Source: Orientallactaga sibirica
Lineage: Eukaryota > Chordata > Mammalia > Rodentia > Dipodidae
NCBI GenBank assembly: GCA_036365145.1
Contig: JAEOAD010002279.1
Span: forward strand, 1,980,001 to 2,044,000
Direction: 5' to 3'
DNA length: 64,000 bases
The number at the start of each line of letters is the position of its first letter. The stretch's first letter is position 1. Shown here piece by piece: positions 41,953-53,076 of the stretch. The translations under genes were made by a program, and so were the position numbers. Under the pieces are notes generated by a model, which saw only the letters and a list, made by a program, of their open reading frames with translations, was not told the origin of the DNA and ran no database searches.

Positions 41953-42094
41953 TATATATTTATTAAGAGAGAGAAGCAGAGAGGGAGACAGAGGGAGAAT
42001 GGGCACGCCAAAGCCTCCAGCCGCTGCGAATGAATTCCAGACGCATGTGCCACCTTGTGCATCTGGCTTAACCTCTAAGCCATCTCTCCAGCCG
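41953..42094 (-). mobile_element. DIP-like SINE, type A, internal deletion
   Basis: Minus copy in which CATCTGGCTTA joins ACCTCTAAGCC directly. The GTGGGTCC...GCAGGCAAGC block, including the B box, is deleted. Confidence 0.93.
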
Positions 42095-43020
42095 GCAAAA
42101 TGTTTATTTTCAAATGGAGGCCTCACATTCAATTATTCATCCCACAGCCAACTGACCTTCATGGCACGCTACCCTTGACCAGCACACAGCCCTGTCCCCT
42201 TAGGACGCTGTGTCTGCCTCGTCATAGGCGGTGCGGTTCCTCAAACTGTCCTTTCCTTGAAAGCCAGTGGGTACCCATGTCCTCGCAAAAATATTCGAAA
42301 TCAGGTCAGCAGCCCCTCTGATAATCATAACCTTGAAACTGCTCATCAGTTCATCTGCTCTGGTGCTGAGTGACCACGTGAACAGGGACTTCTTGCCACC
42401 ACTCTTAAAGGGAAATCACATGGTCCACACACTCTTGATGCTCACACGGGGTTGGTAAGGAGAAAGGCAGTCCCAGAGCACCGGCTTGCTCTGAGGCAGC
42501 ATTCTAACTCTGGTTCTGCCCATCGGGGACCCTTGCTGAGCTCTCCGTGGGCAGTTCTGTCTTGGGGCTTCTCACACCACTCCAGGCTGGGTAGGAGGCA
42601 TACCTTGCCTTTCCAGCCATGCTCAGAGAGCATTCTTATGGTAAAGGCATCCATCCCTAGCTCACCTCTTCCAGTCCTGAGTCGGGTGGACCACACTTTC
42701 TGCTATCGTCTTTGCTCACTCCCAGCATGTCCCTTGCAGCACCCTGTGTGTTCCTGTCGGGCATTGCAAAACACGGGCTGGAACTGTGAGGAATCTGGCC
42801 TGGGCTGGTGGACATGGCCAGGGACCTTGGGCTGTGGGGGTTGCAGCCTCATTGATCGACAGGAACCCACTCTGGCGATGGAGCTGGGCCTCCCTTCTCG
42901 TGAGGTCGTAGCATGCCCCATCTTCATCCAGAGGAAGCAGGACCAGCGGGCCCTCCCCCTTTCCCAAAGCATCTGAGAATTCCGTAGTTTAAGATTCTGC
43001 ACCCCTGACAGTCCCTGACC
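42095..43020. other. SINE-free unique sequence
   Basis: No SINE, LINE or exon was recognised. The 174-codon plus frame at 42452-42976 has no recognisable domain. Confidence 0.5.
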
Positions 43021-43352
43021 TTGTGGCCAGCTGCCCAAGAGACCCTTATATGGTAGTAAACAGTCTCCCTGCAGCTGTGGCCATCCAATATGTGCTGAAG
43101 TCACACAGCTTTTCCCGCCACTTCTGTTATCTCCCTTGCAGCTTCTCCCTTGCATCTTCTGCCTTCCAACCAATTAGACAGCAATCCATTAACCTATGTA
43201 TCCTATCACCTTATGATCTGTATGTGCCTTCTCAATCTTTTGCAAGTGTTTATAAACCCACCCTCCTTTTGAATAAACAAGAGCACGCTATCCATCAGAC
43301 CATTTCCCGGGTGGTTCACTGCCCGCCACAATCACCCGCTCCAACACCCTGC
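43021..43352 (+). repeat. Possible retroviral-type solo LTR
   Basis: CCAATTAG near 43159, TATAAACCC at about 43250, AATAAA at 43273 and a C-rich stretch ending near CTCCAACA give the order CAAT, TATA, polyadenylation signal expected of an ERV LTR with a short R region. No target duplication or second LTR was found, so the identity and both ends are uncertain. Confidence 0.35.
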
Positions 43353-44329
43353 TTCCACAACTCCTCTTGTGCCCAGGACATCAGTGGCCAAGGACCCCCA
43401 GGAAGAGCGAAGACCCTCATGTTCCCTGCTGTGCATGGGGATCAACAACCTCACTTAACTCAAACTTCAACCACGAGGGCCCAGACCACATTTGCCCTGC
43501 TGTCGGCATCCCTATGGTCAAGGCTAGAGTCAGTGGACAGAAACTCCTACAGAGAGCTGAGCCGTGACAGAGAACCCTGGAGAATTCCAGTGGGCCCAAA
43601 TCAGCGCGGGTTTATGAATATTGACATTGTCGTTAGGAAGAAAAAAATTATACTGTTTTCCTTCTCCACAAATGCATGTGTATGGGCCAGTCGTCCTTCA
43701 CAAAGGAAACTGTTTGCCCACACCAGCAACCATGTGTAACTGCCGCTCACACTGCAGAAACAGCCATTGTGTGTAGCTTATGGCACTGCCCATCCTGGTA
43801 GCCCCTTAGGCACAGTACGATACACAATCCAGCCACAGGCCAGTGATGGTTAACCGCAAATGGTCAGTTCTACCCATTGAGATCCATCAGAATTTCACTG
43901 TGCGTAACCTGAGCTATATTACCCAGGCAAGCCCAGTTCTTGAGTTACAGAAAGGGAAGCTGGTTGGACGTTTGGAAAAAGGCCTTCAGTAACTTGACGT
44001 GTGCAAGCTGCACGATGGCAAAGCAGAGACCTCCCAAGCCACAGATTTGCACAGAAGGAAAGGTATCAGAGCAAGCAAATTGTTGGCAGAAAGAAAGGCA
44101 AGGAGACACCAGTTCTAAGCTGCTGCTCAAGTAGGCCTTCCCTTCCTGGTGCTGTGTGTTAAGACTCTCCATTACAAGAGAGAGAATGGTGCCAGACTCA
44201 GTCTCCATATAGTTGGACGGGTACAAGATAATTAGTTCTATATTTTACAGGCTCTTAGCTAAACTGTACTGTTAACATATTGAAAACGAGGGCTCCGTTT
44301 GGGATCTGCTGATGAAGTGGACAGGCTAG
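43353..44329. other. SINE-free unique sequence
   Basis: About 980 bases without recognised repeats. The long plus frame at 43023-43739 crosses the LTR-like block and has no domain, so I do not call a gene. Confidence 0.5.
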
Positions 44330-44346
44330 TTATCTTTTCTATTTTA

Positions 44347-44537
44347 TTTTATTTTATTTTATTTTATTTATTTATTTATTTTTTTTTTTTTTTTGGTTTT
44401 TCGAGGTAGGGTCTCACTCTGGTCCAGGCTGACCTGGAATTCACTATGTAGTCTCAGGGTGGCCTCGAACTCTCAGTGATCCTCCTACCTCTGCCTCCCG
44501 AGTGCTGGGATTAAAGGCGTGCGCCACCACGCCCGGC
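44347..44537 (-). mobile_element. B1 SINE with long TTTTA tail
   Basis: TTATCTTTTCTATTTTA at 44330-44346 and 44538-44554 is a perfect 17-base target-site duplication around a minus B1 with a (TTTTA)n(TTTA)nT tail. Confidence 0.96.
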
Positions 44538-44554
44538 TTATCTTTTCTATTTTA

Positions 44555-44778
44555 TAATTTGAGAGAGACAGAGAGAAAGAGAGAGAGAATGGGCGTGCCA
44601 GCAGCCTCTCAGCGCTGGGATGGAACTCCAGATGCATGCGCCCCCTTGTGGGCAAGTGCGGCACTGCGCCCTTGCATCACTTTTTGAGTCTGGGTAAACG
44701 TGGGACCTGGAGATTAGAACTGGTGTTCTTAGGCTTGGCAGGCAGGCGCCTTAACCACTAAGCCATCTCTCCAGCCCT
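44555..44778 (-). mobile_element. DIP-like SINE, type B variant
   Basis: Minus copy with GCGCCCCCTTGTGG at 44638-44651 and GGCAAGTGCGGCACTGC. The AACGAA segment is changed to CGCTGGGATGGAAC. The head is CTCTCCAGCCC. Confidence 0.92.
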
Positions 44779-45464
44779 ATCTTTACATTTTTTAAACTCC
44801 TCTAACTTGTGAAATTTCAGTTAACATTTGCTGTAAGTTCCATTCTACCATACAATTAATATTTACAGAGAGGTACCAAAGTCAGGCCCTTGTAGAAAAA
44901 CAATTTGGCCAGAAAATCCCAAAGGAGAGATGTTAATGACAGGTCGGGGATGGTTCAGGTAAATGGCAAGGAAGCATGAGGGCAGCGAGATGGGCAGGAG
45001 CCATTTCCACCAAGCTGGTTGAAGGCATCAAGGGAGAAAAATGTTTCTCCCGGAGCCAGGGAGTGCAGGCAGAGGGCAAAGGCTAGAAGGCTCGGGTACT
45101 GCCTGACATCCATAGCACAGCAGTTGACAGGGCAGGCCAAGCATCCTGGTCTTTCCTTCGTCACCCTGGGACCTCTTGCTGGGCCTTGTCAATCTGCATC
45201 CGTGGTGCAGCTTCGTTGGAGAGTGAGTAGAGAGAGCTAAGTGTTCAGACCCGTTCTGTGAATCTGTGACCCGCCTGCCTTACTGTGTGGCTTCCTGGCA
45301 AACGTTGGCCGCATGTAGGGCTTTTTACTCCTTGGATCACCAGCTTCCCCTTGAGTCTGCCCTGATGATCACTGGGGTCCTGGAAGTTTGCAATATGCCT
45401 GAAGCGCATCCTTCTTCTTCGAAGCCCCATGGTCTTCCCTTCCAAGTTCCTCGGGTGTAACCTG
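44779..45464. other. Unique sequence, no gene identified
   Basis: No repeat family or exon was recognised. Confidence 0.5.
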
Positions 45465-46012
45465 GGTCAGTCTGTTTGGGCTTCCATAACCCCAGGACCC
45501 CACAAAGGCTGGATGACTTAAACAGTAAACAAGTCTTTCTCAGAGTTCCAGAGTCCAAGATCAAGGGAGTGGCCGATGGGTGTTGGGTGAGGGATCACTT
45601 TTTTTAAATACATTTTTTTAAAATACATTTTATTTATTTATTTATTTGAGAGAGAGCAAGAGGCAGAGAGAGAGAAAAATGGTCACGCCAGGGCCTCCAG
45701 CCACTGCAAACCAACTCCAAACACATGTGCCCCCTTGTGCATCTGGCTTACGTGGGTCCTGGAGAATTGAACCTGCATCCTTTGGCTTTGTAGGCAAATG
45801 CCTTAACTGCTAAGCCATCTCTTCAGGCCCCAGGGATCACTTTTTAATAGGTAGTTGTCTCTTCATTGTTCCTGAGGAAAAGGAGATGAGGGAGCTGGGT
45901 GGGTTTTCTTTTCAAGTGTACTAATGCCATCACAAGACTTCCCTGCTTCATGTCCTGACCACCTCTCAAAGCTTCCACCTCCAGACCCCATCACACTGGA
46001 GCACATACCTTA
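45465..46012 (-). mobile_element. MLT1-like ancient MaLR LTR, split by SINE
   Basis: GGTCAGTCTGTTTGGGCTTC, TGGATGACTTAAACAGTAAA, GAGTCCAAGATCAAGG and, after the SINE, TGTACTAATGCCATCAC and CCACCTCCAGACCCCATCAC follow minus-strand MLT1 order. The SINE occupies 45604-45831. Confidence 0.75.
45604..45831 (-). mobile_element. DIP-like SINE, type A, inside MLT1
   Basis: AGGGATCACTTTTT at 45590-45603 and 45832-45845 is a perfect target-site duplication. The copy has TGCCCCCTTGTGCATCTGG and head CATCTCTTCAGGCCCC. Confidence 0.96.
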
Positions 46013-46523
46013 ACATACAGACTTGCAGTGCCTGATCTTCCTGATGGTTAACGAGCAGACGTGGCCAACTTCATCAGCTCGTGTTGCCTGCTTTCTACGC
46101 TCAGAAGGATCTCTTCTTGGCTGGACGAGGGCTGGAGTGTGGGGTCTCATTCTCCACGTGGAGCTTGTTCTCTGTCCTCGGGGAAAATCCATGTCCCAGC
46201 TCACCTCAGTGTCCAAACTCTCTTGAGAATACAGGCTCACCACCACTAGCCTTCTCCTTAGAGCCAGGGATATAAGAACAGTGCACTCATGCCCGGCGGG
46301 GTGAGGGGGGGTCACCACCGTCCACTCATTTGTGCCATGGCTTCAAAGCCAATCCTGTCTATTCCTAGACTGAAAGATGCTGAATTTGTGAAAATACAGA
46401 CTCCAGCTCAGTTCAAATTCCTTTATTCATTCATTTATTTATTTATTTATTTATTTGTTTATTTATTTATTTTTACTACATTGAAGGAAATGCAAGACTT
46501 TGCCAGAGAAGAAAGCTGGTGTT
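46013..46523. other. Unique sequence with a (TTTA)n tract
   Basis: No exon was recognised. A (TTTA)n run lies at about 46428-46474 without an attached SINE body. Confidence 0.5.
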
Positions 46524-46773
46524 GGGCTGGAGAGATGGCTTAGCAGTTAAGGCGCTTGCCTGAAAAGCCTAATGACCCAGGTTCAACTCTCCAGATCCCA
46601 CATGAGCCAGATGCACAAGCACAAGGTCGCACATGCCCACTAGGTGGTGCAAGCTTCTGGAGTTCGATGGCAGTGGCTGAGGCCCTGACGTGCCAGTTCT
46701 CTCTTTCTCTCTCTTTTGCTCTTGCTCCCTCTAAAATAAAAACAGTTAAAAAAAAAAAAAAAAAAAAAAAGGA
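46524..46773 (+). mobile_element. DIP-like SINE, type C
   Basis: Plus copy with GGTCGCACATGCCCACTAGG followed by TGGTGC (one change in the CTCF-like core). AGAAAGCTGGTGTT precedes it and recurs only after the next SINE (about 47025-47038). Confidence 0.94.
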
Positions 46774-47020
46774 GGGCTGGAGAAATGGCTTAGCGGTTAA
46801 GGCGCCTGCTTGCTAAGCCTAAGAACGTCAGTTCCAATCTCCAGGTCCCACGTTTAGCCAGATGCAAAGTGATGCAAGGGCGCAATGCCACACTTGACCA
46901 CAAGGGGGTGCACGCATCTGGATTTCATTCACAGCAGCTAAGAGGCTGCTGGCGTGCCCATCTCTATCTGTCTCCCTCTCCCTCTCTCTCTCTGTCTCTC
47001 TCCAAAAATTTTTTTAAAAA
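46774..47020 (+). mobile_element. DIP-like SINE, type B, in the tail of type C
   Basis: Plus copy starting in the A tail of the type C element. The type C target-site copy follows it, so it inserted after type C. The CTCF-like core is CCACAAGGGGGTGC (one change). Confidence 0.94.
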
Positions 47021-47040
47021 AAGGAGAAAGCTGGTGTTTA

Positions 47041-47470
47041 TTGAACTCACATGCACTGTCTCAACTTGCATTTGTGTTCATTCTGTGACATAGGCCTTAT
47101 GCACACTGACGATTTTAGAAGCTAAACAAAGTCTCACTTTAACTGCTTCATCCAGGCAAAGTTCAAGCTATTTTTTCTGAAGCCAAGGGCCATGCTTGTC
47201 CCATCACACCATGCGCCTGGCTGCTCATCACAAGAGCTCAGCTCCTGTCAGGGAGTACAAGACCAGGAGGGAGTCTTTGAAGACAATAATTTCATCTATT
47301 CAAGCAGGGACTCTTCTGGGCCTCGTTATATTGCATTCCTATAGGGATGGAAATAATACAACTATACTGCCTAAAATAATCCTATAATGCTCAAGATCCA
47401 ATTGTTTGGGCAAGATTATTCTGATCTACCCCCCTTGTGCTGTGTGAAAAATAAAGGCAGGTTATACACT

Positions 47471-47505
<35 letters not shown>

Positions 47506-48295
47506 CAAGTCTCTCCCTCCCCAGCCCCACATCCCCAGGCTCATCAAATCCAATGCCACAGGGCCAATACCCCACGTCCACCAGGGTCAGAATTCACATC
47601 TTCTGATTTGGGGGTTAAAGGCAGATTTACACATGATACCAATCTTTTTTTTTTTTTTTTTTTTTTTTTGCACGGGGGGTGGAGGTAGCCGGGTAGTCGT
47701 TGCCTCCAATTTTCCATTGTCTGAATCATAGCCCAGGAACAAATTGAATCTTTTTCTAACATGGAATATATTACTCTTGAAATAGTAGGAAATGTTGATA
47801 ATTGCCTTTTATTGGGCTCACAAATAATTTATAAGTTGGTCCGTTTTATTTTATTATTTATTTATTTGTATTTTATTTTATTTTTATAAGTATCAGAGTC
47901 TTATTTCTTTGATTTCTTCCTTTGAGGCAAAGTCACAGCCTCTAAAAAGGAGCTGCCCCCGCAGAGATGTGCTTAGTTCTCCCCCTGATGGCCACCATGC
48001 ATAACTGCGGGATCCGTAAAAGGACCTGAAGCTGGGGACCGTGCCTTTGAATAATTCTTTCTCCCCCTAAGTACACAGAGAAATTTGATTGATTCTCCCT
48101 GCTCATATCTGCATTACAGAGCACTTCTCCTCAGAAAGTCCATCTGCTTGCACAGTAAGTCAATGATCTATTCCGCGTGCTTATTTTCATGCAGTGAACA
48201 CTTCTCTATCACTGAGATAGGTTCCATTGGTTAAACGTCACGGAAACTGGGGGGGAGGGGGTCGGTTCTCCTTCGCCTTAAAGAACACCAAGGAG
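47041..48295. other. Mostly unique sequence
   Basis: No exon was recognised. Contains (CA)n at 47473-47502, a T run at 47646-47671 without a B1 body, and TTTA-rich sequence at 47847-47887. Confidence 0.5.
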
Positions 48296-48524
48296 GGGCT
48301 GGAGAGACGGCTTAGCGGTTAAGGCATTTGCCTACGAAGCCGAAGGATCCAGGTTCGACCCCCCACGACCCACGTAAGCCAGATGCACAAGAGGCACATG
48401 CAGCTGGAGTTCGTTTGCAGTGGCTGGAGGTTCTGGTGCACCCATTCCCTGTCTGTCTCTTGATTATCTCTCTTTCTCTCTCTGCTCGCAAATAAATAAA
48501 TTAATTAATTAATTAATTAATTTT
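48296..48524 (+). mobile_element. DIP-like SINE, type A
   Basis: Plus copy with GGTTCGACCCCCCACG and an (AATT)n tail. AACACCAAGG before and ATACCAAGG after are a near-match target-site duplication. Confidence 0.94.
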
Positions 48525-48539
48525 AAAAATACCAAGGCA

Positions 48540-48828
48540 GGGCTGGAGAGATGGCTTAGCAGCTAAGGCGCCTGCCTGCTAAGCCTAAGAACTCGGTTCC
48601 AATCTCCAGCGGTTCCAATCTCCAGGTCCCACGTTTAGCCAGATGCAAAGTGACGCAAGGGCGCAATGCCGCACTTGACCACAAGGGGCGCATGCATCTG
48701 GATTTCGTTCACAGCAGCTGAGAGACTGCTGGCGCGCCCATCTCTATCTGTCTTCCTCTCCCTCTCTGTCTGTCTCTCTCTGTGTCTCTCTCCAAAAAAA
48801 TAAAAAAATAATTTTTAAAAATTATTTT
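48540..48828 (+). mobile_element. DIP-like SINE, type B'
   Basis: GGTTCCAATCTCCAGC is duplicated. The CTCF-like core lost one G (CCACAAGGGGCGC). AATACCAAGGCA is on both sides, the same target as the preceding type A. Confidence 0.95.
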
Positions 48829-48939
48829 TAAAAAATACCAAGGCAAGTTGAGAGCTTGCCTGGATGGGAAGGTGGATGGCAGGAGAAGTTAGAAGTGGGG
48901 AGGGGTGTGATGAAATGGAGAAGGCTGTGAATGAGGGAC

Positions 48940-49318
48940 TGTAGCAGACAGCTTCAGGTTCGCTGAGATGAACTTCCAGACCAGGCACAGTGATGGAGGA
49001 AGGGATATTTATTGAAGCTGACAGATCCAGGGGAAGTTCCATCATGGCAGAAGAAGCTGGCCTGCCTTCGCAGGACCAAATGCACTCAGAGAAGCCTATA
49101 CAAGCCAAAAGCCACACAGCACAGCGCACTTCAGAGACTCCAGCAGCTAGGCACACTTTGCGTATATTTAGATTGAACTCTCAACCCCACCACGACACCT
49201 TAGGACTGGACTCTAAGATCCATCCAGAGACACTGCCTGCAGCCAGGTGGCTGCAGATGCAAACAACAAACTAATACAACACTGGATATATTGGGGGACA
49301 TCTATTCAAACTACCACA
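48940..49318 (-). mobile_element. Solo MaLR LTR, second family
   Basis: Starts TGTAGCAGACAGCTTCAGG and ends CAAACTACCACA. On the minus strand it reads TGTGGTAGTTTGAATAGATG and has AATAAATATCCC as the polyadenylation region. GGAC(T) on both sides is a probable target-site duplication. It matches the LTRs at 58725 and 59769. Confidence 0.85.
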
Positions 49319-49855
49319 GGACTCAACTTAGTGTCTTGGATCCGTCGACCACCTGCAGGAGGCAGGATCCTGCGTGGCCCTGGGCATGGTTGGCAGTCAC
49401 ACTCTCCTTCACCCCCTGGGTGCACAGTAGACCTTATTTCTCTGCATTCCTTGCAGCTAGATTGGGACTGCATAACTCCCAATAAAAGGGAGGTGGCGTT
49501 TCAAGCCTTACCCCTCAAGCATCCCCAGAGACCCTCTGTCTCTGCACCAATGGAAAGGAAGTATTCCGAGATGTTAGGATCCCACCAGGAAAATGGGTCG
49601 TTGCCTAAAGGACAGTCACCCAGGGGAGCAAACTGATTGTCACAGACGCATGCGCAAATGTTCTGAGGAGTGAGAGCAGTTGGGCGCCAGCTGCCCTGAC
49701 TGTTAAAACAAATCTAGTCATTCCATCTCCCTGGCCCACAGTTTTCTCATGTACAACCAGCATCAATGTAGGAAAACTCAAAGAAACGATGTGCAGGACA
49801 CATTTGGAACAAACTCCTGGCTCATTAAATGCTGGATAAAAATCTATTGTTTTTT

Positions 49856-49857
<2 letters not shown>
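49319..49857. other. Unique sequence with a MIR fragment
   Basis: No exon was recognised. A MIR occupies about 49715-49840. Confidence 0.5.
49715..49840 (+). mobile_element. MIR fragment
   Basis: CCATCTCCCTGGCCCACAGT, TTTTCTCATGTACAACCAGC and TGGCTCATTAAATGCTGGAT follow plus-strand MIR 3' order. Confidence 0.65.
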
Positions 49858-49887
<30 letters not shown>

Positions 49888-49889
49888 AT
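49858..49889. repeat. (TG)n microsatellite
   Basis: About 15 TG units. Confidence 0.95.
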
Positions 49890-50069
49890 TGATGTACTTT
49901 CTTGACTGCCTTCAGTATAAAATCCAAATATTCCCAGATACTTAACGATATCAGTGTTTTAAGTTTTCTGACACAAAGACACCATATTCTGAAACAAGCT
50001 GTTTTAAACACACCTGGGGTTACTGGGGTACTGAGCAAACATTGCTCCCTTGTATTTAAAAACAAGCAA

Positions 50070-50232
50070 GCAGGACGTGGTGGCGCATGCCTTTAATCCC
50101 AGCACTTGGAAGGCAGAGGTAGGAGGATTGCCATGAGTTCGAGACCACCCTGAGATGACAGAGTGAATTCCAGGTCAGCCTGAGCTAGTATGAGACCCTA
50201 CCTCGAAAAAAAAAAAAAAAAAAAAAAAAAAA
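50070..50232 (+). mobile_element. B1 SINE
   Basis: Plus B1 from AGCAGGACGTGGTGGCGC to CCCTACCTCG with an A tail of about 27 bases that runs into the next SINE head. Confidence 0.95.
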
Positions 50233-50233
50233 T

Positions 50234-50440
50234 GGGCTGGACGGATGGCTTAGCAGTTAAGGCGTTTGCCTGCAAAGCCAAAAGATCCCGGCTTGACTCT
50301 CCAGGACCCCGCGTAAGCCAGATGCACAAGGGGCGCATGCATCTGGAGTTCGTTTGCAGTGGCTGGAGGCCCTGGTGTGCCCATTCTCTGTCCCTCTCTC
50401 GCTGCCTCTTTCTGTCTCTTAAATAAGATAGAATTTTTAA
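50234..50440 (+). mobile_element. DIP-like SINE, type A
   Basis: Plus copy beginning GGGCTGGACGGATGGC directly at the B1 A tail. Confidence 0.94.
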
Positions 50441-50702
50441 AGTCGTACTTTACAACACATTGAAAACTTCAGACCATTGCTATGAGTGTGACAGACCAGC
50501 ACAGGTGAAAGTCGTTCGTAGACGTGTATAATACTCTGTATCTTCCTTTATTCATGGGATGATATGAATTTTGCAGTCACATGACTTCTTTTCCGAGCCG
50601 GGTAATTTCTGTCTTTGCGTTCAGCACAGACACTTCATTAACACTTTCAGCTGCCAAATAGATCTTCCACTCGCCGACCTTGGGTTCTTTAGCAAGACTT
50701 CC

Positions 50703-50905
50703 TTCTTTATTTATTTGAAAGAGAGAGGCATAGAGAGAAAGAAAAGAGAGAGAATAGGCACACCAGGGCCTCCAGCCATTGCAAATGAACTCCAGACGCG
50801 TGAGCCCCCTTGTGCAGCTGGCTTTACGTGGGTCCTGGGGAAGCGAACCTGGGTCCTTTGGCTTTGTAGGCAAGCGCCTTAACTGCTAAGCCATCTCTCC
50901 AGCCA
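50703..50905 (-). mobile_element. DIP-like SINE, type A
   Basis: Minus copy with TTTATTTATTTGAAAGAG, GCCCCCTTGTGCAGCTGG and CTCTCCAGCC head. Confidence 0.94.
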
Positions 50906-50982
50906 CCTAGCAATACCTCTAAGCGTGATCCATTGTCATCACGCAGGGTAACAGTGACTCCAACTCACAAACCAAAAAGAGA

Positions 50983-51023
<41 letters not shown>

Positions 51024-51024
51024 G
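50983..51024. repeat. (TTA)n microsatellite
   Basis: About a dozen TTA/ATT units after a T run. Confidence 0.95.
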
Positions 51025-51196
51025 GTTCTTAAAGCCCAAAACTTCATGTATTGGTTGGTTAAACCTTTGGGGCCTTTTCATCCATCCAACTTTCTTCTGT
51101 CTAGCAAATGTCTTTCTAATTCTTGTCCCTTGATAGAGATCAGCAGCTCCTGCTGCTACGAGGTCCTAGCTGCTTGGAGAGCAAACGAAAGCGCTG

Positions 51197-51360
51197 AGCC
51201 GGGCGTGGTGGCACATGCCTTTAATCCCAGCACTCGGGAGGCAGAGGTAGGAGGATCGCCGTGAGTTTGAGGCCACCCAGAGACTACATAGTTAATTCCA
51301 GGTAAGCCTGGACCAGAGTAAGACCGTACCTAAAAAAAAAAAAAAAAAAATTAAAAAAAG
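51197..51360 (+). mobile_element. B1 SINE
   Basis: Plus B1 AGCCGGGCGTGGTGGCAC to CCGTACCTAAAA. GAAAGCGC on both sides is the target-site duplication. Confidence 0.95.
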
Positions 51361-51616
51361 AAAGCGCCCCTGACTCCTGCGGAATTCTGTGATTCCTCTC
51401 AATGGATGGTGACAAGGTAACACAGTGGAGGCTATGTGCTGTCAATCAGACCTGTCAATCAGAATTCACACCTGACCTGAAGCCAGAGGTGCGGCCAAAT
51501 TTCATTAAATCACACAGGGAAAAAAGGAATGAGATATTTAAAACAGAGGGATTTTTAAAAATTTATTTTGTTCATTATTTGGTTTATTAGTTTCTGTTTT
51601 CCCTCTCCTCCCTTCT

Positions 51617-51658
51617 CTTTATTTATTTTTTGTTTGTTTTCCAAGGTAGCGTTTCACT
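51617..51658 (-). mobile_element. B1 tail-side fragment
   Basis: TTTGTTTGTTTTCCAAGGTA and GCGTTTCACTT match the 3' end of a minus B1. The remaining body is missing. Confidence 0.6.
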
Positions 51659-51696
51659 TGAAAGCCCCCCGGCTTTCTCTTTATTTTTTTGGTAAC

Positions 51697-51905
51697 ATTT
51701 TATTTATTTATTTGCAAGCAGAGAGAGAGATAGAGAAGAGAGGCAGACAGAGAGAATGGGCACACCAGGGCCCCCAGCCGCTGTAAACGAACTCTAGATG
51801 CATGGGCCACTTTGTGCATCTGGCTTTATGCGGGTTCTGGATTATCAAACCCAGGTCCTTAGGCCTTGCAGCCAAGTGCCTTAACCACTGAGCTATCTCT
51901 CCAGA
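51697..51905 (-). mobile_element. DIP-like SINE, type A
   Basis: Minus copy with TTATTTGCAAGCAGAGAGA, a diverged GATTATCAAACCCAGG segment and CTATCTCTCCAG head. Confidence 0.92.
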
Positions 51906-52429
51906 TGAAGGAAACTTTTTAAAGGATGATTTTGAAATGGATGAAAGGATGAGAGAGAGAAAATGGATACTAAATCAGCTACAACAGAATGTATGCCACG
52001 ATTGTTCCCTTAAAGCAAGAAACAAGCAGTAAGGGGCAAATGTTGAATGTTGTTTTGTGATCACTCAAAATAGCCTTTCAGAAATCTTTTAGTTAACTGG
52101 ATATTGTGGTTTACAACTTCCTAACCTCTGACAATGAGTTGCCTAAAATACCCTCAGATATTGACTTCTCGAAATATACCCAGATATTGACTTCCTGTCT
52201 CTCTTGACAGTGCAGGGTTTTTTTTTTTTTAATGTCTCATAAGAATAAATTACTCTCTCTTGCTCCTCTGCTTTCCTTTGCGAGTGTTGTAGAAAGCAGA
52301 AGGTGCTGTATAAACAGGAGGGATTGGTCTGTTCTTCAAGGCTAGAGTAAATCAAATGACAATTAGCCAATGATTGTCCAAGGAGCCGCCACCTGGACAG
52401 ACACCACCAGTGAATATTTGAGCCCCAGC
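51906..52429. other. Unique sequence, no gene identified
   Basis: No repeat was recognised apart from a near-copy pair, CAGATATTGACTTC at about 52155 and 52190. Confidence 0.5.
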
Positions 52430-52699
52430 TTTTTTTTTTTTTTTTTTTTTTTGGTGAAGAGAGACACACACAGAGAGAGAGACAGAGACAGAGGGACAGG
52501 AAGACAGAGATGGGTGCGCCAGCAGCGTCTCAGCTGCTGTGAATGAAATCCACCCTTGTGCGCCCCCTTGTGGTCAAGTGCGGCATTGCGCCCTTGCGTC
52601 ACTTTGCATCTGGCTAAACGTGGGACCTGGAGATTGGAACCAGCGTTCTTAGGCTTAGGAGGCAGGTGCCTTAACCTCTAAGCCATCTCTCCAGTCCAC
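52430..52699 (-). mobile_element. DIP-like SINE, type B
   Basis: Minus copy with a T tail, GCGCCCCCTTGTGG at 52560-52573 and CTCTCCAGTCC head. Confidence 0.94.
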
Positions 52700-52847
52700 C
52701 TTTTTTTTTTTTTTAACCAATTATACCTTAGTTTCAACCAAAAGAATATATAGAGGCTTGATGGAAGACATTATGTTTCTGATCTGATTTTTTTTTAATT
52801 CAATCTACCTTCCAAAACAAACGTGTCTTTTTGGCTTTTTAAAAAAA

Positions 52848-52851
52848 ATAT

Positions 52852-52882
<31 letters not shown>

Positions 52883-53076
52883 TTTGAGAGCGAGGGATAG
52901 AAAGAGGCAGAGAGAAGAGAAAGAGAATGGGTGAGCCAGGGCCTCCAGCCACTGCAACTGAACTCCAGATGCATGCGCCACCTTGTGCATCTGGCTTACA
53001 TGAGTCCTGGGGAATCGAACCTGGGCCCTTTGGCTTTGCAGGCAAACGCCTTTGCCGCTAAGCCATCTCTCCAGCC
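52848..53076 (-). mobile_element. DIP-like SINE, type A
   Basis: Minus copy with a long (TTTA)n tail, GCGCCACCTTGTGCATCTGG and CTCTCCAGCCCC head. Confidence 0.95.

Noticed and set aside
42452..42976. 174-codon plus frame overlapping a 156-codon minus frame
   Set aside because: Open frames on both strands, no domain and no exon boundaries; consistent with GC-richer non-coding DNA.
43023..43739. 238-codon plus-strand frame
   Set aside because: It has no recognisable domain and crosses an LTR-like block with TATA and AATAAA signals, so an unconstrained frame is more likely.
47646..47671. T run as the tail of a B1
   Set aside because: The sequence after it (GCACGGGGGGTGGAGG) does not match the B1 3' end, so it is recorded only as a homopolymer.
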